Below, in pieces: positions 7,946-15,853 of a stretch of DNA of 35,392 nt; the first letter of the stretch is position 1; the number at the start of each line of letters is the position of its first letter. The DNA is from Robiginitomaculum sp. (GTDB lineage Bacteria; Pseudomonadota; Alphaproteobacteria; Caulobacterales; Maricaulaceae): the NCBI GenBank assembly GCA_002733495.1, contig NVVV01000032.1:1-35392 (forward strand), read 5' to 3'. Position numbers and translations under genes: made by a program. The notes below the pieces were generated by a model, which saw only the letters and a program-made list of their open reading frames with translations, was not told where the DNA came from and searched no databases.

Positions 7946-9322
7946 ATGGGCTGGCTTACCGTTCTGCCGCCACTGGTGGCGATTATTGTTGTGGTCTGGC
8001 GCAAGGAAGTGATTCTGGCCCTGTTCCTGTCGATCTTTACCTCCGAAATTCTGATGATCGCGAACAAAACGCCGCTTTTGCCGCTGACCGGATTTATCAA
8101 CGCGCTGGAACGCATTACGGCGGTGTTTGCCGATCCGGGCAATACCCGCATTTTGATCTTCTCTTTGCTGATCGGGGCCTTGCTGGCCTTTATCCGGGTG
8201 TCTGGCGGGGTGACCGCCATGGTGGACAAGCTGGTCAATAGCGGTTTGGCCAAGGGGCCGGTCTCGGTTGGCCTGCTGACCACACTGACCGGGATTGTCA
8301 TCTTTATTGAATCCAATCTTAGCGTTCTGACCGCCGGGATTTTGTCTCGCGGCCTGTTCGACAAATACGGCATGAGCCGCGTGCGTCTGGCCTATATTAT
8401 TGATAGTACCAGTGCGCCGGTATGTATTCTGATCTTGCTAAACGGCTGGGGTGCCTATGTGCTGGCGCTGCTTAGCGGTTATGAAATGGAACAAACGCCA
8501 GCGCAGATTTTGTGGGGCACAGTGCCGCTGAACTTCTATGCGCTGGTGACGCTGGCTATTGTATTTTACACGGTAATCACCAACAAAGTGTATGGTCCGA
8601 TGAAAGAGGCCGAGATTAGAACCGAAGCCGCGCCGGTTGATTACCAGCATGAATACCCGCCGACCAATGCGCTGTTTATGGTGTTGCCGCTGGCCACCAT
8701 GGTGTTTGGCATGATCGGCTTTATGCTGTGGACCGGCCATGGGGATCTGGCCAAGGGCAGCGGGTCTAAATCCGTGCTTTACGCCACGGCTTTGGCCTGT
8801 GTTGTGGGCTATCTGATGATGTTGTACAGCCGTAAATTCAGCCATGTTCAATTGGTGGAAATTGGCTTTAAGGGCATGGGCGAAATCCTGCCCCTTGTGA
8901 CCATAGTGCTGTTTTCTCTGGCGCTGGGGGCCAGTTTAAAAACCCTAGGCACAGGCATCTTTATTGCGGGCATGGTGGGCGATTATCTGCCGCTCTTCTT
9001 GGTGGTGCCGGTGCTCTTTCTTGCGGGAGCGTTGATTTCGTTTACCACAGGCACGTCATGGGGCACGTTTGCGATTCTCATTCCGCTGGGCGTTCCTCTC
9101 ATACAGGAACTAGGCCTGCCGCCATCCTTGGTGCTGGCGGCAATTCTTGGCGGCGGGGTGTTTGGCGACCATTGCTCGCCGATCTCAGATACCACAGCGG
9201 TTTCGGCCATTGCCAGCGGCAGCGGTCTGTTGGAACACGTGCGCACCCAATTGCCCTATGCGCTCTTTGCCGGGGGCATAACGCTGGTGCTTTATGTGAT
9301 CGCCAGCCTGATCATGATTTAG
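7946..9322 (+). CDS. NhaC-family Na+/H+ antiporter-like carrier
   Basis: The start is ATG 7946, 6 bp after an AGGGGAA ribosome site; the upstream in-frame extension to 7841 runs through the operator and is rejected. The 458-aa product has about 11 membrane segments. It shows the NhaC hallmarks: IFIESNLSVLTAGILSRGL followed by YIIDSTSAPVC, and late in the protein the signature GVFGDHCSPISDTTAVSAIA. NhaC homologues exchange Na+ and H+, and several relatives carry amino or organic acids. Here it sits divergently from DUF819, under the same operator and next to lysA and a dipeptidase. It may therefore move DAP, an amino acid or a dipeptide, or simply recycle the Na+ that enters through the SSS symporter. 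Sequence alone cannot choose. Confidence 0.87.
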   Translation: MGWLTVLPPLVAIIVVVWRKEVILALFLSIFTSEILMIANKTPLLPLTGFINALERITAVFADPGNTRILIFSLLIGALLAFIRVSGGVTAMVDKLVNSGLAKGPVSVGLLTTLTGIVIFIESNLSVLTAGILSRGLFDKYGMSRVRLAYIIDSTSAPVCILILLNGWGAYVLALLSGYEMEQTPAQILWGTVPLNFYALVTLAIVFYTVITNKVYGPMKEAEIRTEAAPVDYQHEYPPTNALFMVLPLATMVFGMIGFMLWTGHGDLAKGSGSKSVLYATALACVVGYLMMLYSRKFSHVQLVEIGFKGMGEILPLVTIVLFSLALGASLKTLGTGIFIAGMVGDYLPLFLVVPVLFLAGALISFTTGTSWGTFAILIPLGVPLIQELGLPPSLVLAAILGGGVFGDHCSPISDTTAVSAIASGSGLLEHVRTQLPYALFAGGITLVLYVIASLIMI

Positions 9323-9348
9323 GTTTTTTGTGTTTAATCCGGGCCGGT

Positions 9349-9417
9349 CCATCCTTCGACAAGCTCAGGATGAGGAGAATTATATGCGGCCCTCATTCTG
9401 AGCTTGTCGAAGGATGG
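9349..9417. repeat. Long inverted repeat (REP-like) between convergent genes, probable bidirectional terminator
   Basis: Arms at 9349-9375 and 9391-9417 are 27 bp each and pair with a single mismatch; they begin CCATCCTTCGACAAGC and surround a 15-bp AT-rich loop. It sits between the 3' ends of the NhaC-type gene and lysA. A decayed relative lies at 29225-29336. This CTTCGACAAGCTCAGGATGAGG-type palindrome is a familiar dispersed element in alphaproteobacterial genomes. Confidence 0.85.
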
Positions 9418-9449
9418 AAGCGCATTTGTCTCGCAATTGGCTTCAGGCC

Positions 9450-10712
9450 TCAGATCCAGTCTGGCACGCTTTCCTGTTTGAGAATATCCTCAAGGTCCGG
9501 GCGCGTGCGGATAACGCTAAACTGGTCATCTTTAACCAGAACTTCGGGCACTAATGGGCGGGTGTTATATTGCCCGGCCTGCACGGCACCGTACGCCCCG
9601 GCAGACAGCATGGCGACCAGATCACCGCTTTGCATAACGCTAAGGCGACGATGAGTGGCAAAGGTGTCGCCGGTTTCGCAAACCGGGCCAACAATATCAT
9701 AGGTCTCGGTCTGATCGCTCATTGGTTCTTTCACTGGCATAATGGCGTGATAGGCCCCATAAAGCGCCGGGCGGACCAGATCATTCATCGCCGCATCCAG
9801 GATCAGAAAATTGCGCGCCGTGCCATGTTTTACATAGCGGACACACGAGAGCAGCACCCCGGCATTGCCAGCAATGGCGCGGCCCGGCTCGAAAATCATT
9901 TTCAGGTCCAGCCCTTTGGTGTGCCGGGAAACCATGTCCATATAATCGGCGGCGCTGGGCAGGGTGTCTTCGTCCTGATTGTAAACAATGCCCAGACCGC
10001 CGCCCATATCAAACGTGAGGATATTATGGCCATCACGTCGCAAGTCACGGACCAGATCCAGCCCCTTTAAAAGCGCCGTTTCAAACGGGGCGAGGCTGTC
10101 GATCTGGCTGCCGATATGTATGTCTACGCCGGTCACTTCAATGCCCGCCATACTGTCGGCTTGTTTGTAGACATCCCGGGCCTGATCAATATTGACGCCA
10201 AATTTGTTTTCAGCTTTGCCGGTTGAGATTTTTTCGTGCCCGCCGGCGCTGACATCGGGGTTGATGCGCAAGGCAATGGCGGCCCGTGTGTTCAGCGCGC
10301 AGGCCACATCATTTAACGCAATAAGTTCAGGCGAAGATTCGATATTAAACTGGTAAATTCCGGCCTTTAACGCCTTGTGCATTTCATCGCGGGATTTACC
10401 AACTCCGGAAAAGACGATTTTTTGCGGGGCAATACCGGCGCGCAAGGCCCGCTCCAGCTCGCCGCCACTGACCACATCGGCCCCGGCCCCAAGAGAGGCC
10501 AAAAGGGACAAAACCGCCAGATTGGAATTGGCCTTGACCGAATAGGCAATCAAAGCCCCCATACCCTCGCAGGCATTGGCGAAGGCCTGATAATTCTCGG
10601 CCAGCGCCGTGGCGCTATAGACATAAACCGGGGTGCCCACGGCTTTTGCTATGCGGCTCAAGGGCACGTTTTCGGCGCACAATTGCCCGTTGGTATAGTG
10701 AAAATTCTGCAT
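9450..10712 (-). CDS. lysA: Diaminopimelate decarboxylase
   Basis: This 420-aa PLP enzyme of fold III converts meso-diaminopimelate to L-lysine and CO2 in the cytoplasm. Visible are the PLP lysine K60 in YSVKANSNLAVL, H199 in IHIGSQI, the phosphate-binding loop MGGGLGI (236-242), E275-P-G-R278, C345-E346 from the partner subunit in VCETGDTF, and Y374 in AGAYGAVQ. Length is normal for LysA. It lies 47 bp after the M19 dipeptidase on the same strand and is not beside argH, where lysA commonly sits in proteobacteria. It is therefore either the biosynthetic gene moved into this locus or a catabolic copy that feeds wall-derived DAP into lysine. Whether a second lysA exists elsewhere cannot be seen. 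Confidence 0.94.
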   Translation of the reverse strand: MQNFHYTNGQLCAENVPLSRIAKAVGTPVYVYSATALAENYQAFANACEGMGALIAYSVKANSNLAVLSLLASLGAGADVVSGGELERALRAGIAPQKIVFSGVGKSRDEMHKALKAGIYQFNIESSPELIALNDVACALNTRAAIALRINPDVSAGGHEKISTGKAENKFGVNIDQARDVYKQADSMAGIEVTGVDIHIGSQIDSLAPFETALLKGLDLVRDLRRDGHNILTFDMGGGLGIVYNQDEDTLPSAADYMDMVSRHTKGLDLKMIFEPGRAIAGNAGVLLSCVRYVKHGTARNFLILDAAMNDLVRPALYGAYHAIMPVKEPMSDQTETYDIVGPVCETGDTFATHRRLSVMQSGDLVAMLSAGAYGAVQAGQYNTRPLVPEVLVKDDQFSVIRTRPDLEDILKQESVPDWI

Positions 10713-10759
10713 AACAAATCCCGGTCTGGCTGTGCGGTCAGGTTAAACGGTGCGCCGTT

Positions 10760-12010
10760 CTATTGATGCGCGTGGGCCTGAACCGCCGCAAGAACACGCA
10801 ACAGATTGCCGCCCCAGATTTTTTCAATATCGGCTTGGCTATAGCCACGCTTAAGCAGCGCTTTGGTGACATTGGGGGTTTCGCTGACATCCCACCAGCC
10901 TTCGATTTTACCGCCGCCATCAAAGTCAGAGGCAATGCCCACATGCTCCACTCCGACCAGCTTGGCCACATAGTCGATATGGTCAACCAGATCGGCCACA
11001 CTGGCCCCGGGCGCAAGGGATTTGGAGGCTTCCATTTTTTCGTCAAAGAGAGCTTCGGTCGCTTCGTCCATGGCCAAAAAGGCCATGTCGTCTTCCAGAT
11101 CCATTTCCTTGCGCACGGCGGCTTTGAAGGCCTGTTGTTCCGGGGTGAGGTTTTTTAAATACCCGCCATAGGCGACGATCTGAATGACACCGCCCTTGGC
11201 CGCCAGTGCCTTTAATTGTTCGTCGTCCAGATTGCGTGGATTATCGACCAGCGCCTTGACCCCGGAATGGGATGCAATCACCGGCACAGCCGATAAAGCC
11301 ACGGCCTGCATCATGGTATCCTTGCTGGTGTGCGAGACATCGACCATGATCCCGGCGTCATTTAAGGCGACCACAAGGTCTTTGCCCAGCGCAGACAGGC
11401 CACCGTACAGGGTTTTGGTTTCGCCCCGGCTGTAGCTGGGGTTAGAGCTGTCGGCAAACTGGTTGTGGCCCATATGGGTAATGCCCAGATAGCGCACGCC
11501 GCGTTTTTCCCACAAGGCCACATCATCGACGGAATTGCCCAAAGGATAAGCATTTTCCATGCCCAGAAATATGGCCTTTTTACCACTTTTATGGATCTGA
11601 TGGGCCTCGTCGGCGGTGCGCGCCAGTGTCAGTTGGTCGGCATATTTTTCGGTCAGGCGCGAAATCGCTTTATAGCGCGTTTGCGCGATTTCGCGCGCTT
11701 TGGCCACGCCCGCATCATTCATTTCGCCTTGCGGCGTATAAACAATCATGAAAGCCGCATCCAGACCACCGTCTTGCATTTTCTGGACGCTGATCTTGCC
11801 TTTTTCATTGGTCCAGGGGTCCATGTCTTCGGCAATGTAGTCCAGCTCAATATCAATATGGCTGTCCAGCGCCAGCAGGTTTTCATGCACAAGGGCAGGG
11901 TCTAACGCCTGCGCCGTCTCGGCGCTTTGCGGGGCTGTGGCCTCAGAGCAGGCAATCAGGGCGAGGGGCAGGCACAAACAGGCCAGAGAGATAGGGCGCA
12001 ACACAATCAT
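10760..12010 (-). CDS. Lipoprotein membrane dipeptidase (peptidase family M19)
   Basis: The ATG at 12010 gives a 416-aa protein with a lipoprotein signal (ALIAC, C21); the longer frame from 12094 crosses the operator and is rejected. The zinc ligands expected of renal-dipeptidase relatives are present: H51-x-D53 (DSHIDIELD), E152 (FLGMENAYP), H227 (VDVSHTSKD) and H248 (VIASHSG). The C-terminus has GIASDFDGGG and IEKIWGGNLLRVL. M19 enzymes cut dipeptides, including those with a C-terminal D-residue. Anchored on the periplasmic side, it could hydrolyse L-Ala-D-Glu or other wall dipeptides. It leads a two-gene operon with lysA and has its own AATGGTATT operator 44 bp upstream of the start. Confidence 0.93.
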   Translation of the reverse strand: MIVLRPISLACLCLPLALIACSEATAPQSAETAQALDPALVHENLLALDSHIDIELDYIAEDMDPWTNEKGKISVQKMQDGGLDAAFMIVYTPQGEMNDAGVAKAREIAQTRYKAISRLTEKYADQLTLARTADEAHQIHKSGKKAIFLGMENAYPLGNSVDDVALWEKRGVRYLGITHMGHNQFADSSNPSYSRGETKTLYGGLSALGKDLVVALNDAGIMVDVSHTSKDTMMQAVALSAVPVIASHSGVKALVDNPRNLDDEQLKALAAKGGVIQIVAYGGYLKNLTPEQQAFKAAVRKEMDLEDDMAFLAMDEATEALFDEKMEASKSLAPGASVADLVDHIDYVAKLVGVEHVGIASDFDGGGKIEGWWDVSETPNVTKALLKRGYSQADIEKIWGGNLLRVLAAVQAHAHQ

Positions 12011-12053
12011 CTTCCTTTTGATTCCAACAGCGCCGCCAGGGCGGGTGCTGTTC

Positions 12054-12081
12054 AATGGTATTATATTTTGGCATTGGTAGC
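12054..12081. promoter_or_regulatory. AATGGTATT operator upstream of the dipeptidase-lysA operon
   Basis: Exact AATGGTATT at 12054-12062 is followed by a second half-site, GCATTGGTAGC at 12071-12081. This is the same word, on the opposite strand, as the murQ and NhaC-region sites. It lies 44-71 bp upstream of the dipeptidase start, a reasonable place for a repressor. The remainder of 12011-12219 shows no gene. Confidence 0.55.
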
Positions 12082-12219
12082 ATATTTCTAACACAGGTTA
12101 CAGGCCATTTTGCCGCAAGGCCTGCACCTTTAATCGCTTTATTATCGCCCGAGCCGATCATCACTCTACGGTCATTGACCAGACCTTCCAAAAAACCATG
12201 CTGGCCCTGGGGCGCGCGC

Positions 12220-13824
12220 TCATGACTGAAACCGGCGGTGCGATCCGCCATCCTTGATAATCACATGGGCCGCATTATGCCCGGGCGCGCCGGTCACCCC
12301 GCCGCCCGGATGCGTGCCTGCGCCGCACATATAAAGCCCCTTTACCGGGCCGCGATAGCTGCCATGGCCCAGCACGGGCCGCGCTGACCAGAGCTGATCA
12401 ATGCTCATATTGCCATGCATAATGTCGCCGCCAATCAGGCCAAACTTGTCCTCCAGCCCTTTGGGCGAGAGGTGCGTCTGGCCCACAATCGAGGCGCGAA
12501 AGCCCGGCGCATGGGCCTCCACAGTATCCAGAATCACATTGGCGGCGGCGCTTTCTTCTTCGTCCCAATTTCGCCCATCCGGCAAAGTGGGTGCAAATTG
12601 CTGGCAAAACAGACTGGCCACATGGCATCCCGGCGGGGCCAGACTGTCATCCACCACCGAGGGGATCAGCATTTCCACAATGGGGTTTTTCGACCAGCCA
12701 TCGCGCTTGGCATCCAAAAAGGCACGGTCCATATAATCCAGCGTCGGGGCCAGAATAATACCGCTTTGATGATGCGGGCCGGGTTCGGGCCTGGCGGTAA
12801 AAATGGGCAATTTATCCAGCGCCACATTCATGCGAAATGTACCCGATCCGGTGACAAAGGAGCGGATGCGTTTTAGAAAATCAGCAGGCAAATCGGCGGC
12901 ATTCATCAGACGCTCATACAGCAATCGTGGTCCCACATTGGCGATAACGCGGGGTGCCATGATCTCTTCACCGCTGTGCAGGCGCACCCCGGCGGCTTTG
13001 CCCTGATCCACCATAACGCGGTCCACCGGGCTATCAAGGCTAATCTCTACCCCCAGATCAGTGCACACCTTGGCCATAATCTGCGTGATGGTGCCCATGC
13101 CGCCAATGCAGTGCCCCCACGCGCCTTTAATGCCGTTCACTTCGCCAAACACATGGTGCAGCAATACATAGGCGCTGCCCGGCGTATCCGGGCTGGCATA
13201 ATTACCCACCACCGCATCAAAGCCAAAGGCGGCCTTGACCGCCTCGCTTTCAAACCAGCCATCAAGGTAAGTGCGCGCGCTTTTGGTAAACAGGTCCATC
13301 ACGTCGCGTTTTTGCGCAATTGACAATTTGCTGACCGGCAGGCCCTGCACTGCCGCGCTAATAAGGGTGTTCAGGCCTTCGCCAAGGTTGGGCGGTGCCT
13401 TCAGGGCCAGAGCCCGCAACACATTGGCGACATTTTCAAGGGCGTCATAATAGGCCGGCAGAACGTCTGCATCATGATTGGAAAATTTGCGAAACTCTTT
13501 TTGTGTGGCTTCCAGACTGCCGCCCAGCATTAGATAGCCGCCGTCTTCTTGTGGCAAAAAATTGGAAATAGGCCGGGTGATCACCCGATAGCCATGCCTG
13601 ACCAATTCCATGTCTTCGATAACTTTGGGCTGTAACAGACTGACCGTATAGCTGGCCACCGAGTTCTTGAAACCGGGGTGAAATTCCTCGGTCACGGCGG
13701 CGCCGCCAACGACGCCCCGGCGCTCGACGATCCGTACCTTCAGGCCCGCTTTGGCCAGATAAAATGCGCACACCAGGCCATTATGGCCCGCGCCGATAAT
13801 CAGGGCATCACAGGTTTTTATCAT
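12220..13824 (-). CDS. PYROXD2/phytoene-desaturase-like FAD oxidoreductase
   Basis: This 534-aa flavoprotein has an N-terminal Rossmann dinucleotide site IIGAGHNGLVCAFYLAKAG (residues 9-27) with the acidic ribose-binding end VERRGVVGGAA. Near the C-terminus is the FAD-binding motif GLYMCGAGTHPGGGVTGAPG. The GAGHNGL variant and overall length fit the PYROXD2 group of the carotenoid-desaturase-like superfamily rather than true CrtI, and no other carotenoid gene is nearby. The substrate is unknown. Its ATG overlaps the stop of a short Rieske-oxygenase remnant (ATGA), suggesting translational coupling. Such oxidoreductases can sit beside Rieske aromatic-ring or quaternary-amine oxygenases, so the pair may once have worked together. 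Confidence 0.88.
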   Translation of the reverse strand: MIKTCDALIIGAGHNGLVCAFYLAKAGLKVRIVERRGVVGGAAVTEEFHPGFKNSVASYTVSLLQPKVIEDMELVRHGYRVITRPISNFLPQEDGGYLMLGGSLEATQKEFRKFSNHDADVLPAYYDALENVANVLRALALKAPPNLGEGLNTLISAAVQGLPVSKLSIAQKRDVMDLFTKSARTYLDGWFESEAVKAAFGFDAVVGNYASPDTPGSAYVLLHHVFGEVNGIKGAWGHCIGGMGTITQIMAKVCTDLGVEISLDSPVDRVMVDQGKAAGVRLHSGEEIMAPRVIANVGPRLLYERLMNAADLPADFLKRIRSFVTGSGTFRMNVALDKLPIFTARPEPGPHHQSGIILAPTLDYMDRAFLDAKRDGWSKNPIVEMLIPSVVDDSLAPPGCHVASLFCQQFAPTLPDGRNWDEEESAAANVILDTVEAHAPGFRASIVGQTHLSPKGLEDKFGLIGGDIMHGNMSIDQLWSARPVLGHGSYRGPVKGLYMCGAGTHPGGGVTGAPGHNAAHVIIKDGGSHRRFQS

Positions 13825-13970
13825 TCGGAATGGCCTTTATGGCTCCAGTCGGGGGCAAACACCCGTTCGCATTCACTGCGGTAAAAACCCGCATCATCAT
13901 AACACCACGCGGGCAGGGACCAGCCGTCCAGCGGGTCGGCAGGGTTTTCGGTATTTTTTGCTTTGTTCAT
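13821..13970 (-). pseudogene. N-terminal remnant of a Rieske ring-hydroxylating oxygenase alpha subunit
   Basis: Translating the minus strand from ATG 13970 gives 49 residues ending in a TGA that overlaps the next start codon. The stretch SLPAWCYDDAGFYRSECERV followed by FAPDWSHKGHSE resembles the start of Rieske oxygenase alpha subunits (LPAW-Y-D-x-F-x-x-E-x-x-x-x-F-x-x-W). The expected continuation (VCHVS..., then the Rieske C-x-H...C-x-x-H cluster) is absent. Full-length relatives run to 350-450 residues. The gene therefore looks deleted after about 45 codons with a clean fusion to the downstream oxidoreductase start. The alternative is a genuine small peptide serving as a translational leader. 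The family assignment rests on a short match. Confidence 0.5.
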
Positions 13971-13980
13971 GGCTCAGGGC

Positions 13981-15606
13981 CTATTTGCAGTTTTTCCTGC
14001 GTTTTTCAATAATGACATTGCCCGCATCAATATTGGCAATCCATTTATTGCAAATGGCAAGGCCCGGGGCCGGGTCTACGTCGATCAGGCCCCTCATGCC
14101 ATCCAGTACCGCGTATTTGGCAAATGTTGTGCAATTGCTTTTGCCTTGCTGATAGCGTTGTATGGACTGTCGTATACGACTGAAATCATTAATAAAATTT
14201 TGCGATGCCGGTCCCGAGCGTGGCTGGTCCCAATAGGCTTTATAGCGCGCCTTGAAGCGATCATTCTTACGATTAAACTCTGTGGCGGCCCGTTCGTAGG
14301 CTTGTTTTGCTGGCAAAAAGCGGGACTGGCGCGCACTGTTATATTGGTGGATGGCCGCATTCACATCATCAATGCCGACGTTATAGGACGGGTCTTTTTG
14401 ATCAGCGGGCAGGGCCGCTTGCCGACTGTTAACGTCGGAGCGCAGGCTGGCCAGTTCAGCCCGGGCGTTATCCAAATCACTTTCCAGCGCATCAAGGTCT
14501 TCGTTTTCACGCGCCAGATCGGCCTGTTCTTCATCCCACGGCGCGCGGCGCTGTTTATTGGCGGCGCTTTCGCTGACCAGCATGACGTTAAATTTATTGC
14601 GATATTGTTTGTAAACGCCATCCACATAGAGGCGAAATTCCTGTTCGATCTGTTTTCTGGGGCCGCTTAGCGCGCCATAGGCCTTATTCAACGCTTTGCA
14701 TTGCGCGGCCATTTCATTGCCGCCGCCTTCGGCTTTGGCCGCAATGGCGGTTACCGCCTGACGCATGGCATTTTTCAGGCGTTGACGTTGTTGGCGGGCT
14801 TCTTGGCGCACCATGGGGTCAAGGTAATAGTCACTGAATTTTTCCAGATATTGTCCCTTGGCATCCTTTACCAGATTATAAAGAAAATAATTGAACATTT
14901 CACGTTCCGTGGGCACTTTGCCCCGCGCCGAAACCCACCGGGACGCCCAGGGGGCTCTGCCCATCTGATCCACAGCGTCCTCATCATACATCCAGGTGTT
15001 GAACATGCGATCTTCACGGCCACGCATTTCGTCATAAACCTTGCTGATCTGTGGCCCAAACGTCTTGTTGTTGCGCATATAGGTGATCATATAACTGGGG
15101 ATATAGGGCCGGTCATAATCATCATCGGCAAACATGGCGGTAATGAAATTTTCATAGGCTTTGGTTTGTTTCAGGCCATTGATCCAGACCTGCTCCATGG
15201 ATTTTATGCCCGACGCCATGGCCTGCATCACCATGATATACTGACCCAGGCCGGGGATGTATTTGGCGATCAGAAATTCTGAACCTACCTTACCTACCGC
15301 TTCGAAATCTCCGGCGCTGGCCGCCTCGATCATTTTTAAAACGTCCAGCCCTTCGGAGGGTTTGAAAACGTCCTTGCCAAACACGGTGTCAAACGCGCTT
15401 TGAAATTGCTGATCGGCAATTTTCTTGAAATCGTTCTCGTTTTTCTCGGCGGCCTTTTTGGCCTTTTCCCATTCTGCAGCCAATGCCGGATCATCGCGGC
15501 TCATGGTCGCCAACAGGGTTTCCCAATCATCGGCGGCGTGGGTTTTGGGCGCGTTCAACGCGGCCAGCAATACAGCAATAATACCTATGATCCAGCTCAG
15601 CCGCAT
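13981..15606 (-). CDS. Unrecognised exported protein with coiled-coil segment
   Basis: I do not recognise this protein. ATG 15606 is preferred over 15624 because AAGGGGG lies just upstream and it begins directly with a signal peptide (MRLSWIIGIIAVLL..., cleavage near THA-AD), giving 541 residues. After the signal come a charged, Lys/Glu-rich helix (about 35-60), a hydrophobic glycine-containing segment EFLIAKYIPGLGQYIMVMQA (about 108-127), an aromatic-rich middle (YDRPYIPSYMITYM) and a heptad-like coiled coil around LARENEDLDALESDLDNARA. Cysteines are few (CKALNK, SNCTTF, AICNKW and the final NCK) and could form disulfides. It lies 10 bp upstream of the Rieske remnant. No enzyme motif is visible; a secreted or periplasmic structural or pore-related role is only a guess. 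Confidence 0.75.
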   Translation of the reverse strand: MRLSWIIGIIAVLLAALNAPKTHAADDWETLLATMSRDDPALAAEWEKAKKAAEKNENDFKKIADQQFQSAFDTVFGKDVFKPSEGLDVLKMIEAASAGDFEAVGKVGSEFLIAKYIPGLGQYIMVMQAMASGIKSMEQVWINGLKQTKAYENFITAMFADDDYDRPYIPSYMITYMRNNKTFGPQISKVYDEMRGREDRMFNTWMYDEDAVDQMGRAPWASRWVSARGKVPTEREMFNYFLYNLVKDAKGQYLEKFSDYYLDPMVRQEARQQRQRLKNAMRQAVTAIAAKAEGGGNEMAAQCKALNKAYGALSGPRKQIEQEFRLYVDGVYKQYRNKFNVMLVSESAANKQRRAPWDEEQADLARENEDLDALESDLDNARAELASLRSDVNSRQAALPADQKDPSYNVGIDDVNAAIHQYNSARQSRFLPAKQAYERAATEFNRKNDRFKARYKAYWDQPRSGPASQNFINDFSRIRQSIQRYQQGKSNCTTFAKYAVLDGMRGLIDVDPAPGLAICNKWIANIDAGNVIIEKRRKNCK

Positions 15607-15689
15607 GATGGCCCCCTTACGCATACTTTATGTCCCGATTGTATTAGACAGGGTTTTGGGAGGCGTGTCATTACCCGGTTTGAGGTGGG

Positions 15690-15800
15690 GTAAGTTACGC
15701 CCCTCTTGCGAGCGGTGAGGGGAGCGGGCTTTGACAGGTGTGCCCTGGCTTTTAAATCACAAGCCCCTCATCCCAACCTTCTCCCATGGGAGAAGGCGTT
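15690..15800. repeat. REP-like palindromic intergenic sequence
   Basis: The spacer 15625-15853 between two minus-strand genes holds no gene. It contains a CCCCTC...GAGGGG palindrome around 15700-15724 and a perfect 20-bp palindrome CCTTCTCCCATGGGAGAAGG at 15777-15796. The motif CCCCTCATCCCAACCTTCTC is a common dispersed repeat type in proteobacteria. It may serve as a terminator for gluQ, whose stop is at 15854. Confidence 0.6.
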
Positions 15801-15853
15801 CTGCCGAGGATAGTGCTGTGCTTTTCTTCTATCAGGGGCAGCGGATATAATAG

